15,829 bases of DNA from Clostridiales bacterium (GCA_031270585.1 JAISXK010000045.1:1-15829), one strand, 5' to 3'; shown: positions 1-7,736, numbered from the stretch's first letter. Program-made: numbers and translations. The notes: generated by a model from the sequence alone, not told the origin.

Positions 1-254
1 AGGGACAATACGATCACCAGTTGATCAATATTGGCTACCGCCGGCCGGGTTAAAACGTTGCGCCTCTTGAATATTTCGGTCATAAACGCGCAGCCGTCCC
101 GCTCCTGCTGCAACGCCACCCTGTCGCCGCATATGGGCGAAACGCCATCCAGCCTAAACTTCCCGCGCGGTTTGGCCACCACTGTGCCGCCGTTATCCAG
201 GAGCACCGTATAGTAACCCCCCACGCCTTTTAAAATGATGCCGATTTCATACAT
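1..254 (-). CDS. rsgA: Ribosome small subunit-dependent GTPase RsgA (N-terminal part)
   Basis: Only the first 84 codons lie in the window; the gene runs off the left edge. The visible part matches the RsgA/YloQ N-terminal OB-fold: it opens MYEIGIILKGVGGYYTVL, continues with a KPRGKFRLDG segment and GDRVAL, and reaches RNVLTRPAVANIDQLVIVLS, the conserved lead-in to the circularly permuted GTPase domain (not in the window). The family is a late 30S ribosome assembly GTPase. The ATG lies 2 nt after the prkC stop codon, behind a weak purine-rich site (CGGGGGT), so translation is probably coupled to prkC. The order stp-prkC-rsgA is common in Bacillota. Confidence 0.93.
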   Translation of the reverse strand, partial: MYEIGIILKGVGGYYTVLLDNGGTVVAKPRGKFRLDGVSPICGDRVALQQERDGCAFMTEIFKRRNVLTRPAVANIDQLVIVLS

Positions 255-256
255 GC

Positions 257-2110
257 TTACCCCCGGTATGAGAATATAACGGCCGTTTGGCGCACCTGCG
301 TGCCATTCAAATACAGCAGCAGATTGAATTCACCGCCCTCGTCGCTTGCGGCGGTAAAGGATATCTCCTGCTCGCCAGCATCAAGCTCGGCCTCAAACAC
401 AACCTGTTCATAAGGTATGCCGTTAACTTCGCGCGCAATCACCGCGCGCACGGAGCTGCCGTCCGCCGGGATATCCAGCGTGGCGGCCCAATCCAGCGCG
501 TAAAGCGCTTTTGCGCATATCGTAAGCTCAAACTTGCCGGCGAGGGCAAACAATTCGCCCACGGCGGGATTTTGCCTGATAACGGTATAGGCGGCGGCGT
601 TATCCTCCGGCGCGTCCAGGTAGACGCGGAAATTGGAAAAGCCGACCGTTTGCAGCACCGACATCGCCTCGGCCAGCGGCAGCGAAACAACGTCGGGCGC
701 CTCCAGGCTGATTGTAACCGGCTCGCCGCTGATGTATATATCCACCTCGTCGCCATCGGTGGCAAGGCTGTTAGCGGCGGGGTTTTGCTGTATGATGGCG
801 CCGGCCGGCGCGTCGGCGTCGCGGTATTCCACATTGCCCACGGCAAGCCCCGTACCCGCCAGCGTCTCTTGCGCTTCAGCAAGCGTCATGCCGGCCAGGT
901 TTGGCACCGGAACGGAGGCGTCGCCCCCGCTGACGGTGACCTGTATGGAGCCGCCGTTTTTCAGCGACGTGCCCGCGAGCGGGTATTGGGAAACCACATA
1001 TCCCGGTTCATGCTGCTCGCTATGCACGGTTTCCGTTACGGTAATGGCGTAGCCGCGAAGATCGGCGATGCCACTGGCCTCCTCGATGGTCTTCCCCTCC
1101 AGCACCGGCACAAGGCCTGCGCCCACAGCGTTCACAGCGCCGCGCGGCTGGCCTGAGAGCATCGCGACAACGAATATGCCGATCAGCGCAATGGCCAGCA
1201 ACGCAAGGCGCAACGCGCCGCGCCCGCGCCGTTTTGGCCTTTCGGGCCTCTCTGCTTTCACACGGGCATAGCGGCCCGCAGGGTCGCTTAAAACCCGCGC
1301 CAGATCGTGGCGCATGGCCTTCGCGCTGTGGTAACGGCGCGGCGCGTCTTTTTGCAGCGCTTTTAAAATAACATCATTGAGCGCCGGCGGCAAATCCGCG
1401 CGGCGCGATATGGGCGCCTCGGGTTTGTCGTGCAGGTGCTTGATGGCGACGGAAACGGATGTTTCCGCGTCAAAGGGCACGCTGCCCGTGACCATCTCGT
1501 AGAGCGTAACGCCCATGGAATAGATATCGCTCTCAACGGATACCGACTCGCCCCTGGCCTGCTCGGGCGACAGGTAATGCACCGATCCCAGCACGCCGCC
1601 GCCGGTAAATGTCTGCGTAGTATCTGCGGCCGTCAGTCTTGCTATGCCAAAGTCCGCAAGCCTGGCGCGTCCATCCGCCGTGACGATGATGTTTTGGGGC
1701 TTCACATCCCGGTGCACAATCCCTTTGCCATGCGCGTGCGCCAGCGCGTCCAGCACCTGGATGCCCAGGCGCACAGCCCTGTCGATAGGAAGCCCGCCGC
1801 TTTCCTCGCGGATCAATTGCTTGAGCGTCTTACCCTCTACATATTCCAGCACGATAAATCGCTTTTCGCCATCCATACCCACATCGTATGAGCGCACGAT
1901 GTTCTCGTGGATAAGATCCAGCGCCGCCCTCGCTTCCTGCGCGAAGCGGCGCACAAACGCGGCGTCGGCCTCATATTCATCTTTAAGCACTTTTATGGCG
2001 ACGACACGCTTGGGCGGGAACAATTGCTCCGCCCTGTATACATCCGACATGCCGCCCGTGCCTATCAACTCGATGATGCGGTAGGCGTTGGCCAATATAT
2101 CACCCGTCAT
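257..2110 (-). CDS. prkC: PASTA-domain Ser/Thr protein kinase (PrkC/Stk1/PknB family)
   Basis: Membrane Hanks-type kinase, 617 aa. Residues about 10-270 form the kinase domain: glycine loop GTGGMSDVY (17-25), VAIK lysine 40, catalytic HRDVKPQN (133-140), DFG (153-155) and SPEQARG (181-187). A basic juxtamembrane stretch (about 284-298) is followed by one membrane helix (about 299-318). Outside the cell come three PASTA-like repeats (about 332-397, 398-463, 466-533), which in this family sense muropeptides or lipid II, and then an extra beta-rich tail of about 85 residues. The start is the ATG overlapping the stp stop by 4 nt (ATGA), preceded by AGGAGGA; an in-frame upstream extension of 66 codons has no kinase homology and overlaps stp. 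It sits between the cognate phosphatase and rsgA. Expected roles are cell-wall and growth control. Confidence 0.96.
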   Translation of the reverse strand: MTGDILANAYRIIELIGTGGMSDVYRAEQLFPPKRVVAIKVLKDEYEADAAFVRRFAQEARAALDLIHENIVRSYDVGMDGEKRFIVLEYVEGKTLKQLIREESGGLPIDRAVRLGIQVLDALAHAHGKGIVHRDVKPQNIIVTADGRARLADFGIARLTAADTTQTFTGGGVLGSVHYLSPEQARGESVSVESDIYSMGVTLYEMVTGSVPFDAETSVSVAIKHLHDKPEAPISRRADLPPALNDVILKALQKDAPRRYHSAKAMRHDLARVLSDPAGRYARVKAERPERPKRRGRGALRLALLAIALIGIFVVAMLSGQPRGAVNAVGAGLVPVLEGKTIEEASGIADLRGYAITVTETVHSEQHEPGYVVSQYPLAGTSLKNGGSIQVTVSGGDASVPVPNLAGMTLAEAQETLAGTGLAVGNVEYRDADAPAGAIIQQNPAANSLATDGDEVDIYISGEPVTISLEAPDVVSLPLAEAMSVLQTVGFSNFRVYLDAPEDNAAAYTVIRQNPAVGELFALAGKFELTICAKALYALDWAATLDIPADGSSVRAVIAREVNGIPYEQVVFEAELDAGEQEISFTAASDEGGEFNLLLYLNGTQVRQTAVIFSYRG

Positions 2111-2847
2111 AGCGTGTCCTCCTCTGCGTTTTTCGCTATGGCCACAGTAATGTTGTCGGCGGCCCCGCATTGAAGCGCCATCTCCACAAGCGTGTCGCAT
2201 AATTGCCGCGGCGGTAAGCCGCGCCGCAACACGCTTTCCATCTCGGCGTCGCTCAGGCTGCCATGCAGGCCGTCGGAACAGAGCATGACCAACTCCCCCT
2301 TGTTCCACCGGCGATGGAAATAATCGGCCCTGTCCTGATCGGATGCGCCAAGCGCGCGGGTGATGATATTGCGGCGCGGGTGCGTATGGCTTTCGGCAAG
2401 CGTAATCTCGCCCGACGCCACCAACAGAGCGACCAAACTATGGTCGCGCGTTACGGGCGTGAGCGAAAACCCGTCAAAATGATAGAGCCTGCTGTCGCCC
2501 ACATTAACCGCGATATATTGATCGGGGAAAAGCAGCGCCGCCGTGAGCGTGGTACCCATGCCCCGGCAGCCTTCATCCTGCTGCGCGTGCAGATAGATAT
2601 CCCTGTTGACCAGTTGTATGGCTTCGCGCAGCAAAGTTTCAGGGTCGCTTATGGAGCCGGCGGCGCAACGCAGCATTTGCTCGTTCAGGCCATCTATCGC
2701 AAGCGTACTGGCGCGCCCGCCGGCGGCGTGGCCGCCCATGCCGTCGGCCACGGCGATCAGCAAAAGCGGCGTCTGCCCCGTTGGCAGCAGTACGCTGTCT
2801 TCATTATAGTGGCGGCGGCCTTTATCCGTTTTCGCGGCAAATATCAC
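2107..2847 (-). CDS. stp: PP2C-family Ser/Thr phosphatase (Stp/PrpC)
   Basis: Soluble metal-dependent PPM phosphatase of 246 aa, the usual length for bacterial Stp, expected to reverse PrkC phosphorylation. Visible PP2C motifs: DKGRRHYNED (8-17), VADGMGGHAAGG (33-44) with metal-binding Asp35-Gly36, GMGTT (96-100), VGDSRLYHF (116-124), the CSDGL motif with Asp192, and ADNITV (230-235) with metal-binding Asp231. The start is GTG, overlapping the rapZ TGA by 4 nt (GTGA), with CAGGAGG about 8 nt upstream. The stop overlaps the prkC start by 4 nt, so kinase and phosphatase are probably translationally coupled. Confidence 0.96.
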   Translation of the reverse strand: MIFAAKTDKGRRHYNEDSVLLPTGQTPLLLIAVADGMGGHAAGGRASTLAIDGLNEQMLRCAAGSISDPETLLREAIQLVNRDIYLHAQQDEGCRGMGTTLTAALLFPDQYIAVNVGDSRLYHFDGFSLTPVTRDHSLVALLVASGEITLAESHTHPRRNIITRALGASDQDRADYFHRRWNKGELVMLCSDGLHGSLSDAEMESVLRRGLPPRQLCDTLVEMALQCGAADNITVAIAKNAEEDTL

Positions 2848-3764
2848 GGCGTATCCTCCTGGAAATGAAAGCGGCTTTGTATATCCTTTTTTTCACTGAG
2901 ACAATCCCTGTGTACGACGCGCGCGCCATACCCCTTGCGGATAAAGCGCGCACACATCTCATCCGCCGCCAGAACGGAGCGGTGCCTGCCCCCCGTACAG
3001 CCAAAAGCCACCACGACGTTTTGCTTATCCTGCCGCATAAAGCCCTCCATCATGCCACAGAGCAGCGTCTCCAGCCTGTCAAAAAAAACCGGCAGATCCT
3101 CCCGCGAAAACAGGTATTCCCGCACGGGCGCGTCCAACCCCGATAACGGCCGCAGCGCGCCCTCATAAAAAGGGTTGGGCAAAAAGCGCATATCCAGTAT
3201 CATATCGGCCTCCAGCGGGATACCGCGCTTGTAGCCGAAGCTCATAAATTTTATCATAACCCCCGTGCCCGGCTCAAGCAAAAGCGCTTCTTCGAGTTTC
3301 GTCCATAGCTGGGCGGGCGTTGTGTTGCTGGTGTCGATTACGGCGTGCGCGCGTTCGCGCATGGGGGCGAGAAGCGCGCGTTCGCGCATAATGCCCGTCA
3401 TAACGTCGCCATCGCCCGCGAGCGGATGCCTGCGGCGCGTTTCGCTGTAGCGGCGCAACAGCGTCTCGTTGGAGCAATCCAGAAATATGATACGGCTGCG
3501 TATGGATGGCCTGTCCAGCAAGTGCAGCATTTCATCCCAGTTCGCGCCAAATACCGCCTCGCGGCAATCTATAACGACCGCAGTCAGATTTAGCCGCGGG
3601 TTTGCCGCCGCGCATTGATCCACAAACGCCGGCAACAGCCTGAAAGGCATGTTGTCCGCGCAATAAAAGCCCGCGTCTTCCAAGCGCTTTACCGCAAGCG
3701 ATTTGCCGGCCCCCGAAAGTCCCGTAATAATGGTGAGCGCCAAAGCGCCGTCGCGGCTCTTCAC
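2844..3764 (-). CDS. rapZ: RapZ/YvcJ family nucleotide-binding protein
   Basis: 306 aa, full length for the family. Walker A is GLSGAGKS (15-22), a Walker-B-like VVIDCRE lies at 63-69, and the C-terminal domain shows the family signatures SFGYKRG (175-181), DMRFLPNP (191-198) and GCTGGRHRSV (255-264). In Enterobacteria RapZ is an RNA-binding adaptor controlling GlmS levels; in Bacillota YvcJ binds and hydrolyses nucleotides and its target is less clear. The GTG start lies 7 nt downstream of the murB stop with a GAGAGGA site at somewhat long spacing. In many Clostridia rapZ is followed by yvcK (glmR) and whiA; here stp follows directly, with a 4-nt overlap, which is unusual. Confidence 0.96.
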   Translation of the reverse strand: MKSRDGALALTIITGLSGAGKSLAVKRLEDAGFYCADNMPFRLLPAFVDQCAAANPRLNLTAVVIDCREAVFGANWDEMLHLLDRPSIRSRIIFLDCSNETLLRRYSETRRRHPLAGDGDVMTGIMRERALLAPMRERAHAVIDTSNTTPAQLWTKLEEALLLEPGTGVMIKFMSFGYKRGIPLEADMILDMRFLPNPFYEGALRPLSGLDAPVREYLFSREDLPVFFDRLETLLCGMMEGFMRQDKQNVVVAFGCTGGRHRSVLAADEMCARFIRKGYGARVVHRDCLSEKKDIQSRFHFQEDTP

Positions 3765-3771
3765 GTGGCCG

Positions 3772-4692
3772 TCAATCCTCTCCCCATATCTTTACCTCAC
3801 ATGTAAGCGATACGCCAAATTGATCGCGTACCGTTTGCCGCACATGCGCAATCAGCCGCAATATATCCCCGGCCGTAGCGCCGCCGGCGTTTACGATAAA
3901 CCCGGCGTGCTTTTCGCTGACTTTGGCGCCGCCAATGCGTCGCCCTTTTAAACCCGCCTCTTCGATCAGCGCCCCGGCGTAATGGCCCGGCGGCCGTTTA
4001 AACACGCTTCCGGCACTTTTTTCCCCAAGCGGCTGCTTTTCTTTGCGCGCCGCGAGATAAGCCGCCTGCCGCGACGCGGCTTTCCCGTCGTCCCGGTTTA
4101 GTTCCACCGCCGCAGAAAGCACGATGCGGCGCGGGGCGGCGTATACGCTTTGCCGGTAGCCCATATCGCCGGGCCGCACGGCATGGCGCCTGATTTGGCC
4201 GTTTTCTATATATTCCACCTGTGTGAGCGATTGGCTCATGTCCCCGCCATACGCGCCGGCATTCATGGCGCACGCGCCGCCCACAGTGCCGGGGATGCCG
4301 CAGGCCCATTCAAGCCCCATCAGGTTCTCGTTGAGCGCTAAACGCATAAGCGCGTTGAGCGGCGCGCCGGCCTCCGCCACAAACCCATTGCCGCGCCGGC
4401 AAATAGCGCTCATATTGGCGCCAATGACGACGACGATACCGCGCACGCCGCCATCCCGCACAAGAAGGTTGGATCCGTTGCCCATGATATAATAAGGCAC
4501 GCCCCGCGTACTTGCCGCCCGCACAATCGTCAAAACATCTTCGCCGCAGGCGGGCTCAAACACGGCGTCCGCCGGCCCGCCCACGCCAAACGTGGTATAG
4601 CCGCTCATGGGGGCGTTGCGCAGCGGCCTAAACCGGCTAAGCTCTTTTAAGAGCGCGTCCACATCCAAAAGCTTACCAACCTTTCCGTTCAT
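3772..4692 (-). CDS. murB: UDP-N-acetylenolpyruvoylglucosamine reductase MurB
   Basis: NADPH- and FAD-dependent cytoplasmic enzyme that reduces UDP-GlcNAc-enolpyruvate to UDP-MurNAc, the second committed step of peptidoglycan synthesis. 306 aa, the length of the short (type II) Gram-positive MurB. FAD-binding motifs are GNGSNLLV (71-78) and GIPGTVGGACAMNAGAYG (132-149). YRQS follows at 179-182, then SAGSVFKRP (226-234) with the likely proton-donor Ser229, IGGAKVSEKHAGFIVN (253-268), and a C-terminal LTCEV with the conserved Glu299. The ATG has only a weak ribosome site (AAGCGAAACGGCAT before it). It appears to be the first gene of murB-rapZ-stp-prkC-rsgA, since a promoter candidate lies just upstream. 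Confidence 0.97.
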   Translation of the reverse strand: MNGKVGKLLDVDALLKELSRFRPLRNAPMSGYTTFGVGGPADAVFEPACGEDVLTIVRAASTRGVPYYIMGNGSNLLVRDGGVRGIVVVIGANMSAICRRGNGFVAEAGAPLNALMRLALNENLMGLEWACGIPGTVGGACAMNAGAYGGDMSQSLTQVEYIENGQIRRHAVRPGDMGYRQSVYAAPRRIVLSAAVELNRDDGKAASRQAAYLAARKEKQPLGEKSAGSVFKRPPGHYAGALIEEAGLKGRRIGGAKVSEKHAGFIVNAGGATAGDILRLIAHVRQTVRDQFGVSLTCEVKIWGED

Positions 4693-4712
4693 ATGCCGTT
4701 TCGCTTAAACGT

Positions 4713-4741
4713 ATTGTATCGCAATTGCTGTTTTTGCGCAA
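4713..4741 (-). promoter_or_regulatory. Candidate sigma-A promoter for murB operon
   Basis: On the minus strand a TACAAT -10 (5 of 6 to consensus, 4713-4718) lies 17 nt from TTGCGC (4736-4741; only the TTG matches). It is the best promoter match in the 78-nt gap between the solute-binding protein gene and murB, and would start RNA about 14 nt before the murB ATG. Read-through from the upstream gene cannot be excluded, because no clear terminator is seen in the gap. Confidence 0.5.
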
Positions 4742-4770
4742 TCCAGGGCGGCGCTTACGGAATAACCTTT

Positions 4771-5904
4771 TCATTCCCGGCCCAATACCGCGCGCATATA
4801 TTTATCAAAGAGCGCCGTTTCGCCGCTGTCCACGGCGCTTATCGCCTCAAGCAGCAGCGTTTCGCGCAGTATTGCGTATAGGTCCGGCTGCGGCGTCTCG
4901 GGCGCCGTAGTACAGGGGAGCGTTTGCCCGCCGGTCGTAAGCACAGCCGGCGCGGCCCCCAGCAAAGTTACCTTTGCCTGCGCCTCGCGGCTTAACAGCA
5001 GCGTGATAAATTCCCCGGCGTAGCGCGCGCGCATGCCGTCCGCGTCGCGGTCGGCGGCTATGTATTGTACCTGATCGGTAAACTTCCCAAACGGCCTTAC
5101 CTCTATAGCGAAGTCGCAGGCGTCCTTCCTGCGCGTAAGTTTGCCGCAGGCGCCGGCGTCCCCTATCATAAAGGGTACCCGTCCCGCCATAAAGTCGCTT
5201 TCCAAAGCGAGCTTGCCGGTAAGCCCAAGCCTTGCCGCAAGCAGCGGCGGCGCGTAAAGCGCGCCGTATCGCGACGTGGCGTTACTCTGCATGGCGGCGC
5301 GCAGGTTTTCGATAAACGCCGTATCCTCGCAAATGTCCGTACCCGCGTCAACGCTCCCATCCGGCGGCGTCAGCCCCATTTTTTGTATAAGCGCGGTGTT
5401 GCCGATAAAATAATACCCGCTGTAGAGATAGGGCAGCGCGCAAGCCGCGCCGTTTGCGCGCATGCTGCGAAGATTGCCCGCGTATGTGGGTTCTTCCACC
5501 CCGGCCGGCAGCAAACCCGCAAACCTTCCCGCGTCGCTCCCCAGCGGCAGCGACCATATATCGGGCCGTTCGCCGCGCGATAATTTTTCTTCCGCGTTAT
5601 CCGCCGTCATCCCCGTCACCTCGATATAAACGCCGGGCCGCGCCTTTTCCAATTGGGCGGCGCAGCTTTCAAGGTAAGCTGTGACGCTTCCCGTATGGGT
5701 TTTAAAACCCGCCACGTGCCATACGCGCAATACGCCGCGCCAGCGGGGGGTGTCGTTATCATAGTCCTCCCCGTCAGTTTGGCGGCCAGACGCTTGCAGC
5801 AGGTAAGCCGGCGACAGCGCCAAAAACAATAACAGCGCCGCCGCCACGCTTACGCGCAGGCAAGTAACGCCCGTTCTTTTTTTATTCATCCTTAAAGCTT
5901 TCAT
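4771..5904 (-). CDS. Extracellular solute-binding protein (family 1-like), membrane-anchored or secreted
   Basis: 377 aa. Residues 1-13 are basic and about 16-36 form a hydrophobic export or anchor helix, with a possible signal peptidase site near LLQASG. No lipobox cysteine follows, unlike most Gram-positive binding proteins. The mature part opens in the style of family 1 solute-binding proteins (GVLRVWHVAGF, then PGVYIEVTG and RPDIWSLP) and ends with GEFITLLLSREAQAKVTLLG, a typical C-terminal helix. No permease or ATPase gene is near, so the substrate is unknown. The start is the ATG with GGGAGGG about 6 nt upstream; an inner ATG at 5889 has worse spacing. It is divergent from the spoIIA operon and followed 78 nt later by murB. 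Confidence 0.8.
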   Translation of the reverse strand: MKALRMNKKRTGVTCLRVSVAAALLLFLALSPAYLLQASGRQTDGEDYDNDTPRWRGVLRVWHVAGFKTHTGSVTAYLESCAAQLEKARPGVYIEVTGMTADNAEEKLSRGERPDIWSLPLGSDAGRFAGLLPAGVEEPTYAGNLRSMRANGAACALPYLYSGYYFIGNTALIQKMGLTPPDGSVDAGTDICEDTAFIENLRAAMQSNATSRYGALYAPPLLAARLGLTGKLALESDFMAGRVPFMIGDAGACGKLTRRKDACDFAIEVRPFGKFTDQVQYIAADRDADGMRARYAGEFITLLLSREAQAKVTLLGAAPAVLTTGGQTLPCTTAPETPQPDLYAILRETLLLEAISAVDSGETALFDKYMRAVLGRE

Positions 5905-5938
5905 TGCCGCCCTCCCATGTAAATATATGGGCCGTACC

Positions 5939-5959
5939 CCATAAATATTTATTTTATGG
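5939..5959. repeat. AT-rich inverted repeat, possible operator
   Basis: CCATAAA and TTTATGG are perfect 7-bp arms around tatttat, and the inner ATAAATATTTAT (5941-5952) is itself a perfect 12-bp palindrome. It lies 35 nt upstream of the solute-binding protein ATG in an AT-rich island within GC-rich sequence, between that gene and the divergent spoIIA operon. Its placement fits an operator or a promoter element of the minus-strand gene, but no regulator is recognised. Confidence 0.4.
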
Positions 5960-6068
5960 TATAAATACGGCGCGTATCGCGCACACTTACAAAGGGGAGG
6001 CACATCGCGCGAACAAAAATGGCCCGGCAATAAAAGTGGCGATACGCCAAAAGCGCCGCTTATTCTTC

Positions 6069-6096
6069 AAAGGAAACAAAAGCGCAAGTAGAGAAT
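6069..6096 (+). promoter_or_regulatory. Sigma-H promoter of spoIIAA-spoIIAB-sigF
   Basis: AAAGGAAAC (6069-6077), 12 nt, then AGAGAAT (6090-6096). This fits the sigma-H consensus RnAGGAwww-N11-13-RnnGAAT at all fixed positions except one W in the -35. Transcription would begin about 50 nt before the TTG start of spoIIAA. In Bacillus subtilis spoIIA is a sigma-H/Spo0A~P operon; no clear Spo0A box (TGTCGAA) was found here. Confidence 0.8.
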
Positions 6097-6152
6097 TAAA
6101 AAGCGCCGCGCGTTTTAACACGGCGGCTTTAACTGGAAAGGAGGCGGGTGCG

Positions 6153-6488
6153 TTGCGAATACAGGCAAGCCGGAAGGGGCGGCGTGTGCTTGCGAGGCTT
6201 TCGGGTGAACTGGATCACCACGGCGCGGCCGAAATACGCGCAAAGCTAAACGCGCTCATCGCGGATCATACCGTGAGCGAGCTGGTGCTGGATATGGGCA
6301 ATGTGACGTTTATGGACAGCGCCGGGCTGGGCGTGATACTGGGCCGTTACCGCGATCTTTCACGGCGCGGGGGGCGGTTGATACTCACGTGCGTGCCTGG
6401 GGATATAGATAGGCTCTTTGAGATGTACGGCATGTATTCCCTGGCAGGCTGCGGCCGGGGGATGCTGGACGCGACAGATACAATTTAG
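6153..6488 (+). CDS. spoIIAA: Anti-sigma F factor antagonist SpoIIAA
   Basis: STAS-domain protein of 111 aa, close to the 117 aa of the B. subtilis protein. Unphosphorylated SpoIIAA binds SpoIIAB and frees sigma-F in the forespore. GELDHH (18-23) and FMDSAGLGVILGRYR are the family signatures; Ser56 in MDSAGLG aligns with the serine phosphorylated by SpoIIAB, while the next Ser of B. subtilis is Ala here. The start is taken as TTG, 8 nt after AAAGGAGG; an open frame continues upstream but shows no homology and spans the sigma-H promoter. First gene of a three-gene operon. Confidence 0.93.
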   Translation: MRIQASRKGRRVLARLSGELDHHGAAEIRAKLNALIADHTVSELVLDMGNVTFMDSAGLGVILGRYRDLSRRGGRLILTCVPGDIDRLFEMYGMYSLAGCGRGMLDATDTI

Positions 6489-6508
6489 CGATTAAGAGGG
6501 GTATGGAC

Positions 6509-6943
6509 ATGTATGACAACCGGATGCGACTGCAATTCATGAGCCTTTCGCAAAACGAATCCTTCGCGCGCGCGGCGGCGGGCGCCTTTTTAACGCAGTT
6601 GAACCCCACGCTCGATCAATTGACCGACGTGCGCACGGCAATCAGCGAGGCCGTAACAAACGCCGTCATCCACGGCTACCAAAACGGCCCCGGTCTAATT
6701 ACGCTTTGCGCCACCATAGAGGGGGGGCGCTGCACGTTTGCCGTGCGCGACAGCGGCGTGGGTATTGAGGATGTAAGTAGGGCGCGCCAACCCTTTTTCA
6801 CAACCCGTCCGGAGCTCGAACGCTCGGGGATGGGCTTTACCGTAATGGAAACCTTTATGGATGAGGTAGTGGTGCGCTCTTCCGCAGGCGGCGGCACAAC
6901 CGTAATCATGAAAAAAATCATAAAGGGCGAAGCGAAAAAATGA
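6509..6943 (+). CDS. spoIIAB: Anti-sigma F factor / serine kinase SpoIIAB
   Basis: GHKL-fold protein of 144 aa that holds sigma-F inactive and phosphorylates SpoIIAA. The N-terminus MYDNRMRLQFMSLSQNESFA lines up with B. subtilis SpoIIAB. The N box is SEAVTNAVIHGY (46-57), the first G box DSGVGI (81-86), and the ATP lid and second G box run through FFTTRPELERSGMGFTVM (96-113). ATG 6509 is chosen because AAGAGGGG lies 7 nt upstream; ATG 6503 would be too close to it. Its TGA overlaps the sigF ATG by 4 nt (ATGA), which fits coupled synthesis of the sigma factor and its inhibitor. Confidence 0.96.
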   Translation: MYDNRMRLQFMSLSQNESFARAAAGAFLTQLNPTLDQLTDVRTAISEAVTNAVIHGYQNGPGLITLCATIEGGRCTFAVRDSGVGIEDVSRARQPFFTTRPELERSGMGFTVMETFMDEVVVRSSAGGGTTVIMKKIIKGEAKK

Positions 6944-7683
6944 CGGGCGCGGCGCCGCTAAACCACGATACGGCAATAAAGCTGATACGGATAGCGCAGC
7001 AGGGCGACGAGGGCGCGCTGGATGTTTTAGTGCGCCACAACGCCGCTTTGGTAAAATCCATAGTAAAAAGATATTTGGGGCGCGGCGTAGAGTTTGAAGA
7101 CCTGTATCAGATAGGCTGCGTGGGGCTGATTAAAGCCATCAAGCATTATGATGAAAAGTTCAACGCGCGTTTTTCCACCTACGCCGTGCCTATGATAGCG
7201 GGCGAAATCAAGCGCTTTTTGCGCGACGACGGCATGGTGAAAGTGAGCCGCCCGTTAAAAGAGCTGGCCTGCAAAGCTGCGGCGGCGTCTGAGCGCCTGC
7301 GCAAACAATGGGGCGAAGACCCGGGTCTAGACGATATCGCGCGCGAAACAGGGGCGGAACCCGCCGAGATCGCCGTAGCGTTTGATGCGGCGCGCCCGCA
7401 CGTTTCCATTTACGAGCGCGCGTATGGCGACGAGTCCGAAACGACTGTATTGGATAGCCTGGCGGGCCGGGGGATAGACGACAGTATGGTAGTGGATAAA
7501 ATACTTTTAAAAGAGTTATTGGGCGCTCTTTCGGCAAAAGAACGGCAATTGATTACGCTGCGGTTTTTTCAGGATAAGACCCAGGCTGAAATCGCGGCAT
7601 TGATGGGGGTATCCCAAGTGCAGATTTCCAGGCTGGAACAGAAGATAATAAAAAAACTGCGCGCCGAAGCGCGTCGCACATAA
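6940..7683 (+). CDS. sigF: RNA polymerase sigma-F factor (forespore)
   Basis: 247 aa, typical for SigF (about 250). It is the first forespore-specific sigma factor of sporulation. Region 2 contains the core-binding DLYQIGCVGLIKAIKHYD (54-71) and FSTYAVPMIAGEIKRFLRDD (78-97), then a region 3 segment (about 105-150), and region 4.2 with the helix-turn-helix KTQAEIAALMGVSQVQISRL (213-232). The gene starts inside the spoIIAB stop codon and ends just before a strong terminator, so the operon is a closed three-gene unit; no spoVA or lonB gene follows. Confidence 0.96.
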   Translation: MTGAAPLNHDTAIKLIRIAQQGDEGALDVLVRHNAALVKSIVKRYLGRGVEFEDLYQIGCVGLIKAIKHYDEKFNARFSTYAVPMIAGEIKRFLRDDGMVKVSRPLKELACKAAAASERLRKQWGEDPGLDDIARETGAEPAEIAVAFDAARPHVSIYERAYGDESETTVLDSLAGRGIDDSMVVDKILLKELLGALSAKERQLITLRFFQDKTQAEIAALMGVSQVQISRLEQKIIKKLRAEARRT

Positions 7684-7700
7684 ATTCATAGCACTTATAA

Positions 7701-7736
7701 AAAAAGCGGTCTGTGAGGATTCACAAACTGCTTTTT
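7701..7736 (+). terminator. Rho-independent terminator of spoIIA operon
   Basis: A 16-bp stem (AAAAAGCGGTCTGTGA with TCACAAACTGCTTTTT, one mismatch and one G-T pair) closes on a GGAT loop; five T form the 3' side of the stem end. It starts 18 nt after the sigF stop. The A and T tracts make it usable in both directions. Confidence 0.85.

Noticed and set aside
287..1156. Open frame of 289 codons opposite prkC
   Set aside because: It is antisense to the PASTA region, lacks a ribosome site and shows no family signature; GC-rich genes leave such open antisense frames.
2111..2308. In-frame N-terminal extension of the kinase by 66 codons
   Set aside because: It overlaps the stp coding region, is rich in Arg/Gly without kinase homology, and the ATG at 2110 has AGGAGGA at good spacing.
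5904..6152. Upstream extension of the SpoIIAA reading frame
   Set aside because: It crosses the sigma-H promoter and has no STAS homology; AAAGGAGG before the TTG at 6153 defines the start.
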